Source: Pseudopithomyces maydicus
Taxonomy: Eukaryota; Ascomycota; Dothideomycetes; Pleosporales; Didymosphaeriaceae
Length of the DNA: 64,000 nucleotides
Assembly: GCA_026873275.1 (NCBI GenBank)
Contig: JANTUC010000004.1
Location: forward strand, 2,170,001-2,234,000
Reading direction: 5' to 3'
Shown here: positions 31,444 through 42,871 of the stretch, one piece after another
How positions within the stretch are numbered: the first letter of the stretch is position 1
Layout of the letters: every line of letters starts with the position of its first letter
The notes under the pieces: model-generated
The model's input: only the letters and a program-made list of their open reading frames with translations
What the model was told of the DNA's origin: nothing
Databases searched by the model: none
Position numbers and translations under genes: made by a program

Positions 31444-33581
31444 TTGGCCTGGATGTCTCGGGGATGACATATCTAGTGTGCCTGGTACATACCTAGTAGA
31501 TCGCTCCTTGACGAAACTTCGTCTTCCCCACATCGCTTCTGATGTTAACGCGTAGACAGTTGAAACGTTTTCGCTCCACTTCCACTGAAGCACGTGCTTC
31601 TCCCCAGTGGATCATCAATTGCCGGTATGGTGGGCTTTGTCCCAAGGCTATCGACTTCTTGGTCGCCGATGGTAATCTTACGGAGCTGGCGTTCTTAGCC
31701 ACCAGCAACCAGTCGGGTGAAATATCGTCTTCCCAGAAAGATCGACCGCTAGGCTAGTGCCTCGAGCCGACCTCGGTGTAACATGTTACGAGGTCACTAT
31801 GCAAGCCAAATTGTTGAATCAACACTCCGGATTATCTACAAGCCTGCGGCTGAGAGAGTGCCCTATTATACCGTGTGCCGTAAAGCAAAACCCCAGGGAT
31901 CCCAAAATCCAATTTGCAGCTACTTTTGCAAAGATACGGGACGACTGCAGATGGCTTGGGATACGGCATTGATCTGCGGATCTGACGGCAAGGGCCCTTG
32001 TCCCGTATGCACTGCGTTCCTGGCAAGCAAGCCAGATCTACACTTCACCAGCTGCACAGGCCAACACACGATATCGAAACACAAGGTTACAGATTCTGTA
32101 CGAGCGTGACAAAAACTCGGCCACAAGCGAGATTCTGCGCCCTCTAGAATTATCCTCGATAGCTTTTTTCAGCGTAGTCCTAGTTAGCGCATCTACACCG
32201 GCTGCCCAGAGGATCTCGATTGAGCGAACGCACGGAAAGACGTTTCTAGCGGGCTTTGGCTGAATGTCGATATCCTGAGTTGAAGAAAAATTTAAGGGGG
32301 TACTAAGGATAGAAGGCTTTTCGTCTCCGGCACTTGTATTCTTTCCACCTAGGCACGGTAGCGAGTACGCACCGTCAGTGAGCCAAACCAAGCCAGCACA
32401 CGGCTAGGGAAGATTAGCCGCGGGGTAACCGATCATGTTCTCTTCCCAGATCCAGATCTTCGGAACGCGACAGCTCATGCACAACGGTTTGGGTTTCTTG
32501 CATCATGTATGCAGTCACCGTACGCGCTGAACCATGAAATGAATGCATAAACATATGACAGTCAGATTCCTCAGGTATACGACACAATGGATAAGACTAG
32601 ATCACCCGCGGACACTTGTGGCAAGAATCTCAACACAATGCCTCGGCGATATGCCCGCAACCGATTGGGTCCTTCACAGGATTAAGTTTGGATACGCCAC
32701 AATAGTTATCTAAGCGGTGCTCGATGGGCTAGGCATTGATTGTTATTCTCCGGGTTCTTCCTCCGAGACTAATGGCTGTTCAGCTTGATCGTGTTGTGGG
32801 CCAGCCACACGCTAGTACAAGCTGCTACAATAGCTACCCAGCGTTCTTCCCCGTGAACTTGACTAAGGGACCGCATTGAAACGTCCAACTGGCCAGGCTC
32901 ACATCTAGAATGTATACTACCAAAGCGTGTCATGCTGCATAGTGTACCGCAGTTCGGTCATACTTCCGTCAAAAGGAATAGATTGGCGTGGCGTCCGGAG
33001 CGCTGGCTAGGCTGACACATCTTCCACATGACATGCATTGCAAGCAGTGGACCACCCACATGGTTGACGGAGTAGTGGCGATGAGCTAGATGCGACATGC
33101 AGATTCGGTAGAACGTGGGATGTGATGACAATCTCGTGGCGGCCCAATAATAAGTCATACAAAGATCGTGCACTGCCCGTTCAGGCCTGCGTGTACTACC
33201 CCCACTTGCCATCGTGGTAGAGGCTTGCATATTTCGACGCCTCCTACGCCTCCTGCCCACCAGTCGAAAATCAAGTCGGTTCCTATACCCTACTTGTCCC
33301 GGTTCTCTGGATTACGGAACCACTTCCGCGGTTTCTCACATTTGCCGATTCTGTCTACGAGCAATCGAGTATGGGAAACCATTGATTCGTACTCTTATCA
33401 ACACCTCTGCAGTACCGTAATAAAGCCACTCGGATTACTTCAGCCCTCGAGAAGCCCTCGTATTCTTCACTGTGGGACAGTTCACACCTGGGCACGTTTT
33501 CGGGTACGTTTTCAAAAGAGCGGCCTTCATGCGACTTGCTAAGTCTGGCAGGATCTCCTGGTCAGATTCCATCACCATAGT
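31444..33581. other. Gene-poor stretch, 2.1 kb
   Basis: Short plus-strand frames at 31542-31757 and 31783-32109 (the latter with several Cys, including a C-P-V-C) lie just after the orphan gene and may be remnants or further exons of it. I could not splice them convincingly. No transposon signature is seen. Confidence 0.45.
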
Positions 33582-36225
33582 ATGGGGCCTGTCATTGAGG
33601 AGCTGTATCCCATCGGAGCAAGGGTCAAAGTTCATTACTTGCCTTACCTCATTTTCATTTCCTATGTGGTGAGCTTCATCGGAGCTTTCACCACAGTTGA
33701 GCTCCTGCATAGAAGAGTGTCAGGAACGGGATGGCGTAGTTGGTAAGTCACCCTCTCATCGAGTCCGTTTTTGCAAAACAGGGTGAAATCTGACCAGTTT
33801 TAGGATACAGCTAGGCGCTTGTGCAATCTCCTTTGGCCTGGTGGCAATATGGTGCATGCATTTCATTGGTAACCGTGCTATTATCATTGGACAAGGCGAA
33901 AGCGAAATACAACTCTACTACAACGCGACTTATACCACCGTATCTGCGATTCTACCGATAGTCGTCATCTTCCTGGGCCTTCTGGCTGCCGATCGCTTCT
34001 ACAAGAATAACAAAAATGCTACGACCCGTTACATTGCGCTTTTGGTATGCGGTGTCTGCTGCGGGGCTTCAGTGACAGAAATGCACTATCTGGGCAACCA
34101 GGGCACCACGAACTATCGGATCAAGTCTATAACGGAGTACGTTGTCGGCGCTGCTGTGATAGCGATCGTTGCCTGCTTGATAGCATTCGGTCTTTTCTTC
34201 CACTGGAGTGGGCATTGGATGAACGTTATATGGCGCCGGGTCATCGTGGCTTGTTTTTTAGCAGTCGCTGTGTGTGGCATGCATTGGACGGCAGCAGCCG
34301 GCACATCGTATGAGATTCGGGGATATCATCCTGGGTCTTCAAGTGCGCGCAACATCAATGTGATTATTGCTATATGTTTGGTATGTTTGATGCACCTTTA
34401 CAGATTTGCTCTAGAGACTTACAAGACCAGTGCCTGGCAGCTTGTGCCGCATGCTTTGCAATGGGATTCCTTAAGCAGCGACAAAACAGGAGAGAGCGGG
34501 ACCGTGCTAAACAGGTTGTGCTCGCCGTGGCGACATTCGACTCGGAGGGCCGAATTCTAGTCACACCAGGTGGCTTGTTACCTTCTCAATCGATTACTCG
34601 CCAATTCCACCAGAAGGTAAGTTCTTTGCCGCCGTTCTGTGTATTCAAGACATAACTAACAACCCTAGACTTTTGACGAAGAGTTCAACATACGTCATCC
34701 TGTGTTCCAATGGCTTTTCCGGGTGTCTCGAAACTGGGCTGGTATCGTGGATCTCATCCCCTCAATGCGAGACCACCTTCAGAATACTGGCTACATGCAA
34801 ATCAGCACTCCATTGGGGGTACAGAGCCGTGAATCAATGGATACAGAAGAGGGCGATTCCACTTACTCGGCAATATTCCGGCAAATGTTCTGCGTAACAG
34901 CCCAGGACATTGCAAGGAACATGGAAACCAGACTTCAAGATCTCGGGTCTCTTTTTGAGGATGTTCTCATAACAGGGACCTTGTTAAGCAAGAACGTATT
35001 TCAGAATGTTCAAGGCAAAATTGTCCTTGCTAACAATCTCACTTCGCCACATAAGGATGTTGAAGCTGGTCACTTTGAGCAGCCAGTTCTTTTTGGCAGG
35101 GGACAGCTTCTGGTCCTTACTCGCAAGGTCGACAAGGAAGAATCCAACCGACTGCAAAATATAGGCTACCGTTTTGCGAGCACTGATCAGATTGGAGACC
35201 AGCTTGCACGAAGCATGCAGATTTCACGGGACAACCTCGATGGGCTCATCATGCGGTTAGAAGATTACTGCGACAGGAAGGCCTCGATTCCCAAATCTGG
35301 AACACACCTAGCAGCCTTCTTGCTTCAGCCGTCCCCATCCATGAAGGGTCTTGATATCATTACATCTGCGGCACATCCAGATCAACTACCAATGGTGAAG
35401 TTGATGTCAGGCGAACCCAGTGTAGGGCAGTTGCGGATACTGTCTGCCTTCAACGGCTTGACGCTTAATGAATGTCTCGTCCGTATCGGTTCTGGTGGTG
35501 CCTTGGTCACCGAAGATGTCATATTTTTGGAAAAATTCCGCAACCGCATCCAGGAGCTGATTGCTGCGGTTCCCGAGCCTGCTCTGCGCCATGCCACCTT
35601 CTCAGCACAGCAACTGGACATTGCGCATGGTATATCTGGACAAAATGAGGCATCACAAGCCACTGTGTTTGCCTTTTGCGGTATCAAGGAGGTCTACAAT
35701 CAGTCCCCAAGCAGTCAAAAACTCCAGAACGTGCCACTTTCCTTCTTCAAAGCGAACCTACGGAGCTATCCCGGTTGTCCCGACCATGCCATTCTAGCGC
35801 ACCAAAACCATAAGGAATTCAGCGCTCTTTTTGCTCCTGTCAGCGAGCACGTGGGTCAGGGACTCAAGTCCGGGACGAAATGGACAGATGTATTCCGCTC
35901 TACTGGAAGGAGCATGTCCGACGCTGCTCCGATTCAGGCCGACAACTGCTCCGAGAAAGGTCTCGTCCAAGTTTCGCAGACTAGTTTGGACTCTGCAAGC
36001 CCTGTACCTACAAATAACCCATTCGCTAGTATCATGGTCAGCCACGAGGTTGTCATTAGCCAGGATGCCGAGGCCTCGACCATTGAGATGCAGGATATGG
36101 GAGTCCGCTCGCAAGCTGGAATCGCCGATAGCGAGCAGCTCACTATGGCGGATCGTCTTCTTTCCATCACAACGTCCTTCCGCGATCCTCATGCCAGGAT
36201 GCAGAACCCGCCGCCACGACGGTAA
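33582..36225 (+). CDS. MHYT-domain integral membrane protein
   Basis: An 826-aa protein from four exons: 33582-33742, 33804-34380, 34431-34616 and 34669-36225 (2481 nt, phases consistent). The N-terminal 245 residues form a seven-helix membrane domain with three M-H-[YFW] motifs, WCMHFIGN, TEMHYLGN and CGMHWTAA, which define MHYT domains. These are thought to bind copper and sense a diatomic gas in bacteria; the fungal role is unknown. Next comes a conserved cytoplasmic segment, GFLKQRQNRRERDRAKQVVL followed by VATFDSEGRILVTPGGLLP. The remaining about 500 residues are soluble and end in a polar tail. The third acceptor (34430) was chosen because it yields the continuous helix ICLCLAACAACFAMGFLKQR. 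Confidence 0.88.
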
Positions 36226-36746
36226 AGGTCGGCTTCGGGTTTGAATCTCAACACAGAGTGTGTCTTCTCCACGGAAATTTTTGGCGTTTAAACCGATACC
36301 CAGGGAGGCAATATTTGGACTTTACTTTTGTGGCGATAGGGGGTCGGTACTTGGGCATTTGTATATGTATATCTACCTACAATTTTCGGAATCGGAAGGC
36401 GTCAGGTAGCAAGGTTAGGAACATTGTTGTTCACATAAGTATCTGGATATGAATAGCTAGGTAATAGAGAGTAATCGGAGTTTCATCTGTTAACAAGGTT
36501 GATGCCGAGTTTCGGGCGGGTCAGGAGCAAGTAGCAAGCTTTAGCGGGGCCGACGTCAACCAGGCGAACTTTTGTGCCCCGCGCTTGTCTTCGTCTACAC
36601 GTTTGACGACGACCGCATCCACTTGCTCATCCCACGCTGCAGGAGCTCCCAATTGTTTTCACCGCGCGTCTCTGGTTCTTTCTGCAAGTTCCACCGTCTC
36701 TCCTTGGTCCGCACTCGCCTACGACGCTTCTCTCAAGCCTGCTCCA
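36226..36746. other. Intergenic, 521 bp
   Basis: It lies between the MHYT gene and CIA1, both on the plus strand. The open frame into CIA1 continues upstream to a TTG at 36585, but no ATG is present, so this part is treated as 5' leader. Confidence 0.5.
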
Positions 36747-38069
36747 ATGGCATCCCCACCAGATGCTCCGACTCACGTCATGCGGTGTCGAGCCACGCTC
36801 GCCCCTCCCTCCAATTCGCGCACCTGGCAAACCGCGCCGCATTCCTCGTCTCCCATCGTTGCGACCGCCTGCTCTGACCGCAGCGTACGCGTCTACAGTC
36901 TGACCTCATTCACGCTACTGCACAGCATCACCGGGGGCCACAAGCGTAGCGTGCGCAGTGTGAGCTGGAAGCCACATGTGCGCGGCCAGGACGTGCTCGC
37001 TACAGGGAGCTTCGATGCCAGTGCCGGCATTTGGAGGAAACGCCACGACCAAGGGCTCGAGCGGGAAATCAATGGGCAAGGAGACGAGGAGGAAGATGAG
37101 GACGAATATCAGTTCGCATGCATCCTCGATGGACACGAAAGCGAGATCAAAAGTCTAGCCTGGAGCCCGTCGGGGCAGTTTCTGGCAACGTGCAGCAGGG
37201 ATAAGAGCGTATGGATATGGGAGGAACTGGAAGAGGATAACTTTGAGACGGTCGCAGTGCTGCAGGAGCACGATGGCGATGTCAAATGCGTGGCCTGGCA
37301 CCCAGAGGAGGACCTCTTGGTCTCGGCGTCATATGATGACACTGTACGGTTATATCGCGAAGATGCAGACGATTGGGTGCAGGTTTCGCTCATCAACGGA
37401 CACAAAAAGACAGTGTGGTGGGTAGAGTTCGAAGGGTCAGGCATGAGTTCGAAAGACTTCCGAAGTGTGCAGGGCGACGGTCTGTCCGAGGCTCAAACAA
37501 AGCATGTAGAGGAGCTGGAGAGGTCAGGCCCAAGGCTAGCGACTGCCAGCGACGACTGCACGGTACGGATATGGCGGCGCAAGGCAAAAGAAAGATATAC
37601 TGGGAGCAGTGGAATGCCAAGCATCATCCGCAGTGCGGCTGTGGACGAGGACTGGTACGAAGAAGCTGTGCTGCCGCAGAGACACGAGCGCGCAGTTTAC
37701 TCGGTGAGCTGGTCGCGGAAAACAGGTCTCATCGCGTCGGCTGGCAGCGACGGCAAGATCATCGTTTACAAGGAGCGATGGAGGCCTCAAACGGCTGGCG
37801 CATCGACGGCGGAGACACAGACCGACGGCGACAGTGCAATGCCAGATGGTGATGGACCGCTCACCGAATGGGTTATCGTTGCCGAATTGTACTCGGCGCA
37901 CGATGTCTTCGAGATCAACCACGTGGTTTGGGCAGACAGGGCAGACGCAGAGAAGCGGCCCGGCGAGGAGGTGATTCTATCCACGGGCGACGATGGGGAG
38001 GTCAAGGTGTGGGTGCTGGACGAGAGGGGCCAGCTCGAACCGGGTTCCAAGGGAGACGCTGCCCCGTAG
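36747..38069 (+). CDS. CIA1: Cytosolic Fe-S assembly WD40 protein CIA1/CIAO1
   Basis: A single-exon 440-aa seven-bladed beta-propeller. It is the scaffold of the CIA targeting complex (with MMS19 and CIA2), which delivers Fe-S clusters to cytosolic and nuclear apoproteins. WD-type repeats are visible: SDRSVRVYSL; KRSVRSVSWKP...ATGSFDASAGIW; LDGHESEIKSLAWSPSGQFL...SRDKSVWIWE; EHDGDVKCVAWHPEEDLLVSASYDDTVRLY; GHKKTVWWVEF; LATASDDCTVRIW; RAVYSVSWSRKTGLIASAGSDGKIIVY; and STGDDGEVKVW. Insertions in the loops (acidic 330-ish bp stretch near 37080 and GDSAMPDGDG near 37830) explain the length over human CIAO1 (339 aa). The start is the first in-frame ATG. Confidence 0.93.
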   Translation: MASPPDAPTHVMRCRATLAPPSNSRTWQTAPHSSSPIVATACSDRSVRVYSLTSFTLLHSITGGHKRSVRSVSWKPHVRGQDVLATGSFDASAGIWRKRHDQGLEREINGQGDEEEDEDEYQFACILDGHESEIKSLAWSPSGQFLATCSRDKSVWIWEELEEDNFETVAVLQEHDGDVKCVAWHPEEDLLVSASYDDTVRLYREDADDWVQVSLINGHKKTVWWVEFEGSGMSSKDFRSVQGDGLSEAQTKHVEELERSGPRLATASDDCTVRIWRRKAKERYTGSSGMPSIIRSAAVDEDWYEEAVLPQRHERAVYSVSWSRKTGLIASAGSDGKIIVYKERWRPQTAGASTAETQTDGDSAMPDGDGPLTEWVIVAELYSAHDVFEINHVVWADRADAEKRPGEEVILSTGDDGEVKVWVLDERGQLEPGSKGDAAP

Positions 38070-38758
38070 GAGGCCCTGGACGTGAAGACGCATGTGGATA
38101 TCCGACATGTTGTAGATTAGTCTTGTCTGCACGGCGGATAGATGGGTCTGCGGAGTGGGCGGAAAGGAGGAAAGATGTCGCGTGCGGACGGCCAGGGTCC
38201 AAGGCCGCCATGCCCTTTTGAAAGACGCACCCATGTCGATATGGCGCAGGGGCGATATAGTGTGGGTAGGCGAGATACATAGCTAGATGTACATATATCC
38301 AGACGGCAAAGGGGGTGAATCAGCGTCGAGAGGCCGGCACGTGTGCTTGTGCTGGCCCGGGGCGGTCGTCCAGACGGGTCAACGGGGGCTGATTTGCAGA
38401 TGACATGACGTTAGGAAGGGGCCAGCGAGTGGCCTCCGTCACTGCTCGACCGCCAAGCATCGATCGAATCAGGGAATCGAGTCTCGCGAAATTTATGGAC
38501 TGGATGCGGTTTCGCGTCTCCTAAAGCTGCGGCGTATCTCGTCATCTCCTCCCTCATTCCTCCTCTGTCGTGCCACGGCTGTGCTGCAGCTCAACAACAG
38601 GTCTTCCACCGCCCGCCTGCTCACGTCATTGGCGCGCGCGCCCTTCTCGCCAGCTTCGGCACCCTCCCAGCGACAGCTGTCCAGACGAACCGCCTGCCAG
38701 ACCCGCACGCACACCCCACGGCCCGCGCAAGCCCCCGCGTGCTACCCCAGAACAGAGC
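38070..38758. other. Intergenic, 689 bp
   Basis: Spacer between CIA1 and the cytidylyltransferase gene. The upstream half of the latter's open frame lacks an ATG and is taken as leader. Confidence 0.5.
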
Positions 38759-40177
38759 ATGCCGCCGAAACGCAAGAGGACCAACACCGTCTCATCCGTG
38801 AAGGACCAAGCCGCAATGGACCTGCCGCTCGCACAGCCGTCGTCGCGCGACGCGTCCGACGAGGGCGCTGAGGACTCGGTCCTGCAGGAAGTCACCACCA
38901 AGAAGGAGCAGCAGTCGTCGAAGCGCGCCCGCCCCGACAAGAACGGCGAGCCTGCCCATCCCGACGACCAGTCCGACCGCGCGAACAAGAAGACCAAGAC
39001 GAGCAACCCCGGCGACCCCAACGACCACGGCGTCAATGGCGAGGCTGGCACCATGAGGATGGCCCCGCCGCCCAAGGCAGGCCTCGTCGATCCCGTGGGC
39101 TACAAGACAAACCCGCCGCCCCAGGGCCGCCCCGTCAGGGTCTATGCCGACGGCGTGTTCGACCTCTTCCATCTGGGCCACGCCCGCGCCCTCCAGCAGG
39201 CCAAGACCGCCTTCCCCGACACCCATCTCATCGTCGGCGTCACCGGAAACGAAGAGACACACCGCAGGAAGGGCCTGACGGTGCTCTCCGCCGCAGAGCG
39301 TGCCGAGAGTGTGCGACACTGCAAGTGGGTCGACGAGGTCATTGAGGACTGCCCGTGGATCGTCACGGCTGAGTTCCTCGAGAAGCACGGCATCGACTAC
39401 GTCGCCCACGACGATCTTCCCTATGGCGCTGATGAGGGCGACGACATCTACAAGCCCATCAAGGAAAAAGGCATGTTTCTAGTGACCCAGAGAACCGAGG
39501 GTCTGAGCACCACCGGCATCATCACAAAGTAAGCGCACCTGCCTTCCTTTCCCCTGAAGAAGCCATGCTAACGGGTTCCGCAAAGGATTGTTCGGGACTA
39601 CGACCAGTACATCGACCGCCAGCTCAAGCGCGGTACCTCGCGCAAGGAGCTCAACGTATCGTGGCTGAAGAAGAACGAGCTTGATTTCAAGCGGAACATG
39701 GTTGAGCTCCGCGACAGCATCAAGGCCAACTGGGCCACCACTGGCCAAGAACTCACCAAAGATTTCCGCCAATTCTGGCAATCTAGCAGACCTGCTAGTC
39801 CAGCTAGGACCCCGACCCGTGAGCGAACACAACAAGAGCTGGCTGCAAGCGCCACGTCTCCCACGGCAGTATCGCACCTCAGCCATCTGGAAATCCCGGG
39901 CCGTACAACGGAAAGAGGCTCATCCGAATTCGCCGCGGGTTACAATTTGGGTCTGATCGGTGGTGTAAGGGCTTGGGTAAATAAGATTCGCATATCTGTT
40001 AAAGTGTAGAACTAACTTGCATAGATGGCTCGCAGTCGTCGCAACCTCAACGACAGCCGCCCTCCAAGCCCCTCTGACGAGGACAGTCCAGACGAGCAGA
40101 TGGAGGCGAGTACGACGGACCTGCCACGTGGTCGCACTGGCAAACAATCCTCCGAAGCGATGCGTGTACGGCCGTGA
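38759..40177 (+). CDS. PCT1: Choline-phosphate cytidylyltransferase
   Basis: A 437-aa protein from exons 38759-39528, 39586-39976 and 40025-40177 (1314 nt, phases consistent). It makes CDP-choline from CTP and phosphocholine, the rate-setting step of the Kennedy pathway to phosphatidylcholine. The N-terminal 120 residues are polar with a PPKRKR nuclear-localisation-like start and several K/R clusters. The catalytic core begins [23 protein letters not shown], with the H-x-G-H nucleotide-binding motif, and includes the CCT signature [13 protein letters not shown]. The C-terminal part has the amphipathic membrane-binding helix region ([19 protein letters not shown]) and a Ser-rich tail ([15 protein letters not shown]), a likely phosphorylation region as in other CCTs. 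Confidence 0.95.
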
Positions 40178-41862
40178 TTTCTACTCAATTACCAGCGTGT
40201 CAAAAAAGATCTTTTCTGCAAATCTGATGCACGTTGCTGTTTTAGGCATGCCATGTTTATTATAGCGCGGTTGACGTTGGATTTTTGCAAGGAATAGAAG
40301 CATCTCCGACCCGTTCCGTTGAGCACTGCTTTTTGTACTCTCTTTACGTCATCAAAGACGTGGCCGATACCAACGATAGTAATGCGGTATTGCGTTGGCA
40401 GCCACGCTCTAGGCTGAGGCTCAGCGGTTGTACATTGACTTTGGTTACCTCAGGCTCCCCTGCACTGCCCCTATAGCTGTAATACTGGCCCTTACGATAG
40501 ACACAATGGGACGTGTTTCCTCTATTTTTGCTTGCGGCCCGAAAGCCGATTGCTCTACAGCGAAGGGTTGGTACCTGTGGATCTACGGTTTAAAAGTCGA
40601 ATACATGTTTGAATGTCCAGTGATGCTCAGGTCCTAAATGCTTGTCGTGGCACAGCAATCACGATGATTGCTCCGTACAGTCGCTTACGAGCTTGGAGGA
40701 GACGACGAGATTTCCCCAGCTATCTCTTTATATGCCGTTTCCCCGTCCGTTCTCCTGGTTGTCGTAACCGCAATCCGCAATCCGCAATCCGTACACCATG
40801 GATTGCTGTCCTCTCCCCTGAGATACTTAGATGAGCGGACTCTCTAGCTATATCAAAGATCGTATATTAATTGCTTCTCTCCAAGCTAATCACAGCCGAA
40901 CTGACTGCCATCGTTTACGCACAAGCGCATCAGATCCCTTGCACTCAACGGCGCAGAAGCAGAGTAAAACAGTACTGCAATAGCACAGCACAGCACAGCA
41001 CACATACCTTTGGCGAAGCGAAACCAACCGTATTCTCCTTGCCTTCCACGATCCATCGACCGGGAACAGCATCACGTCCATCTGCCTATCGCAAAGGACG
41101 TTTGCCCTCTACTGATCACCAGGCTCCTGACGATTTGTTTTCTTTTCCAAGCATCCTGCCTCAACAGCCTCACCAATCTACTGGCCACCGATCCAATAGA
41201 TGTGCAACACCCTGTTCCTTCTTTCCTCCTGTGGCTGTCCGCCCGAACCCGTCTACCCGTACATCAGTCTTTGCCCCGAAGCACAACGTAGAGGACCGTA
41301 TGCTAATGCATGTCCGAAGAGTGTCAGGAGGGCAAACGTTATCGGGAGGAACACTGGGCCGTGCGGTTGGTGTCTAGAGTGCGAGAGAGATGAGAGGAGG
41401 AGAGAAAGGATCGAGAATCGGAGGAGGGGGTTCTGGCGGTAGGTGGTGATGGACGGAAAGGGCAAGAAGCATGCGTGCATGCGTGCATGCGTGCATGCAT
41501 GTTGACAATCAGACCGGGGGAGGGCGAGATAGGGATGGATGGTGGTAAGAATGTAGAGATGCATTGAGTTTGCGAGAGATCGGTGATGTTGTCGTGTTGC
41601 ATCAACATGAGGGGAGCATTTCGTTACTGCAGGTATTGGCACTGCATGCATTGGATCATGGGAGGGCAAGTTACGGTTCAGCAAAGCGCTAGCTATAGTC
41701 GAGGGGGAAGGTGCATGGTTCATGTACGTCGTTCTCATCATAATTATCACCATTGCCATTAACGTTCGCTTCTATTACATTCGGATGATGTTTAGAAAGG
41801 GGGGCTCTGTATACACTCAAATGCGAAGATCATTACGCAGAGGGGTTAGTACCTAACAAAGT
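40178..41862. other. Gene-poor stretch with palindromic octamer repeat
   Basis: No convincing gene. Frames on both strands (for example 40871-41377 + and 41253-41759 -) overlap each other, are low in complexity and have no domain. The region contains the ATGCGTGC repeat listed separately. Confidence 0.5.
41469..41501. repeat. GCATGCGT tandem repeat
   Basis: About four 8-bp units in a row. Each unit contains the self-complementary GCATGC, so the array can pair with itself in many registers (alternating purine-pyrimidine, Z-DNA-prone). Confidence 0.85.
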
Positions 41863-42456
41863 TCACTGACTGTATTTGGATGTCTGATAGAGCTCGAAGC
41901 ATGCTCCAGAATTACATTTGAGTGCGACCTGGCGCATGAGATGGCTCTCGATGGTAAACGGAGACTTTATTGGTGTGACGCGCCTCTTGGTCTTTGACAA
42001 ATTGGATCGGCGAGGGTGCTGAGTAGAGTCAGCTGGCGACATCCAGTTATCATTTTCCACGTTCAAGAGACCACCACGGCATGGCAATGCGGACGGCGAG
42101 ATGAGTTTGTAGGACCGATTGACCCCTCTATGTGACGCGGCTAGGTTCTGCGACGGCACGGGTGGCGAGTGAGGCTCATGGTCGTAGATACTGCCAGTCC
42201 TGGCTAGGAGAGTCGCAGGCTCCGACAACAGGTGCGAATGCTCAAGACTGGATGCAGTGCCAACACGGGGCAACTCTGTGACACTCTCCGACTTGATTGC
42301 ACGATTTGCATTAGTGCCGTTATCTGCTTGGCTCCGGGTGGTAAGGGCCCTCTCCCACGAAGGTACCAAAGCCGGCGTGCGCCAGGCATGATCCCTCCGC
42401 AGGCCACCGTGTCGAGCAGGACCGTCTTTGTGAGTCGCCGCCTTGCACGCCAGGTC
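41863..42456 (-). CDS. Possible disordered hypothetical protein, 5' end unresolved
   Basis: An open frame of 197 codons runs from a plausible acceptor (TTTGTAG at 42459-42457) to a stop at 41863. The product is Ser/Pro-rich with a basic segment (SNLSKTKRRVTPIKSPF). No in-frame ATG opens it. Upstream frames have candidate ATGs, but I found no phase-correct donor with strong signals. It could be a real terminal exon or chance. No family recognised. Confidence 0.28.
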   Translation of the reverse strand, partial: DLACKAATHKDGPARHGGLRRDHAWRTPALVPSWERALTTRSQADNGTNANRAIKSESVTELPRVGTASSLEHSHLLSEPATLLARTGSIYDHEPHSPPVPSQNLAASHRGVNRSYKLISPSALPCRGGLLNVENDNWMSPADSTQHPRRSNLSKTKRRVTPIKSPFTIESHLMRQVALKCNSGACFELYQTSKYSQ

Positions 42457-42815
42457 CTACAAACACGGGAATGTGGCCCCGAGAAAAGGTTCCAGCAAAT
42501 GACAAGTGCCGAATGTCTGAGGGCAGCATACATATGCGAGTCATCCGGTCGGCATTGGCTGGGCGATCTGCTGGCTTTTTCGAGGCAGCGAAAGGCCGTG
42601 GTTTTGGAGGTGCATATCACGACGGTGAGATGGCGAATGAGGCCGCCGACTGGCGACTGGGCGGGTTTGACGGAGCGATGACGGCGTGGACTACCTACTA
42701 CCGTAGCTGTTCCTTCGAATGAAGCTGTTGGTGGTAGCTAGTCTAGCCGCAGACTTTGCAGAGGGTGGGTGGGTGTGTATATCCCTTGCGGCGGGCTCGG
42801 GGGCTACCTGCGTGC

Positions 42816-42871
42816 CTACCCAGCTACCCAGCTACCCAGCTACTACCCAGCTACTACCCAGCTACCCAGCT
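42816..42871. repeat. CTACCCAG minisatellite
   Basis: About seven imperfect units of CTACCCAG, two of them extended by CTA to CTACTACCCAG. Direct visual reading. Confidence 0.85.

Noticed and set aside
32038..32391. 117-codon minus-strand frame
   Set aside because: No initiator with good context and no recognisable motif.
40871..41377. 168-codon plus-strand frame
   Set aside because: Low-complexity, Ser/Pro/Thr-rich, non-ATG context and no splice partner. Likely non-coding.
41253..41759. 168-codon minus-strand frame with His/Ala-rich repeat
   Set aside because: Translates the GCATGCGT array and overlaps another frame on the plus strand; no domain.
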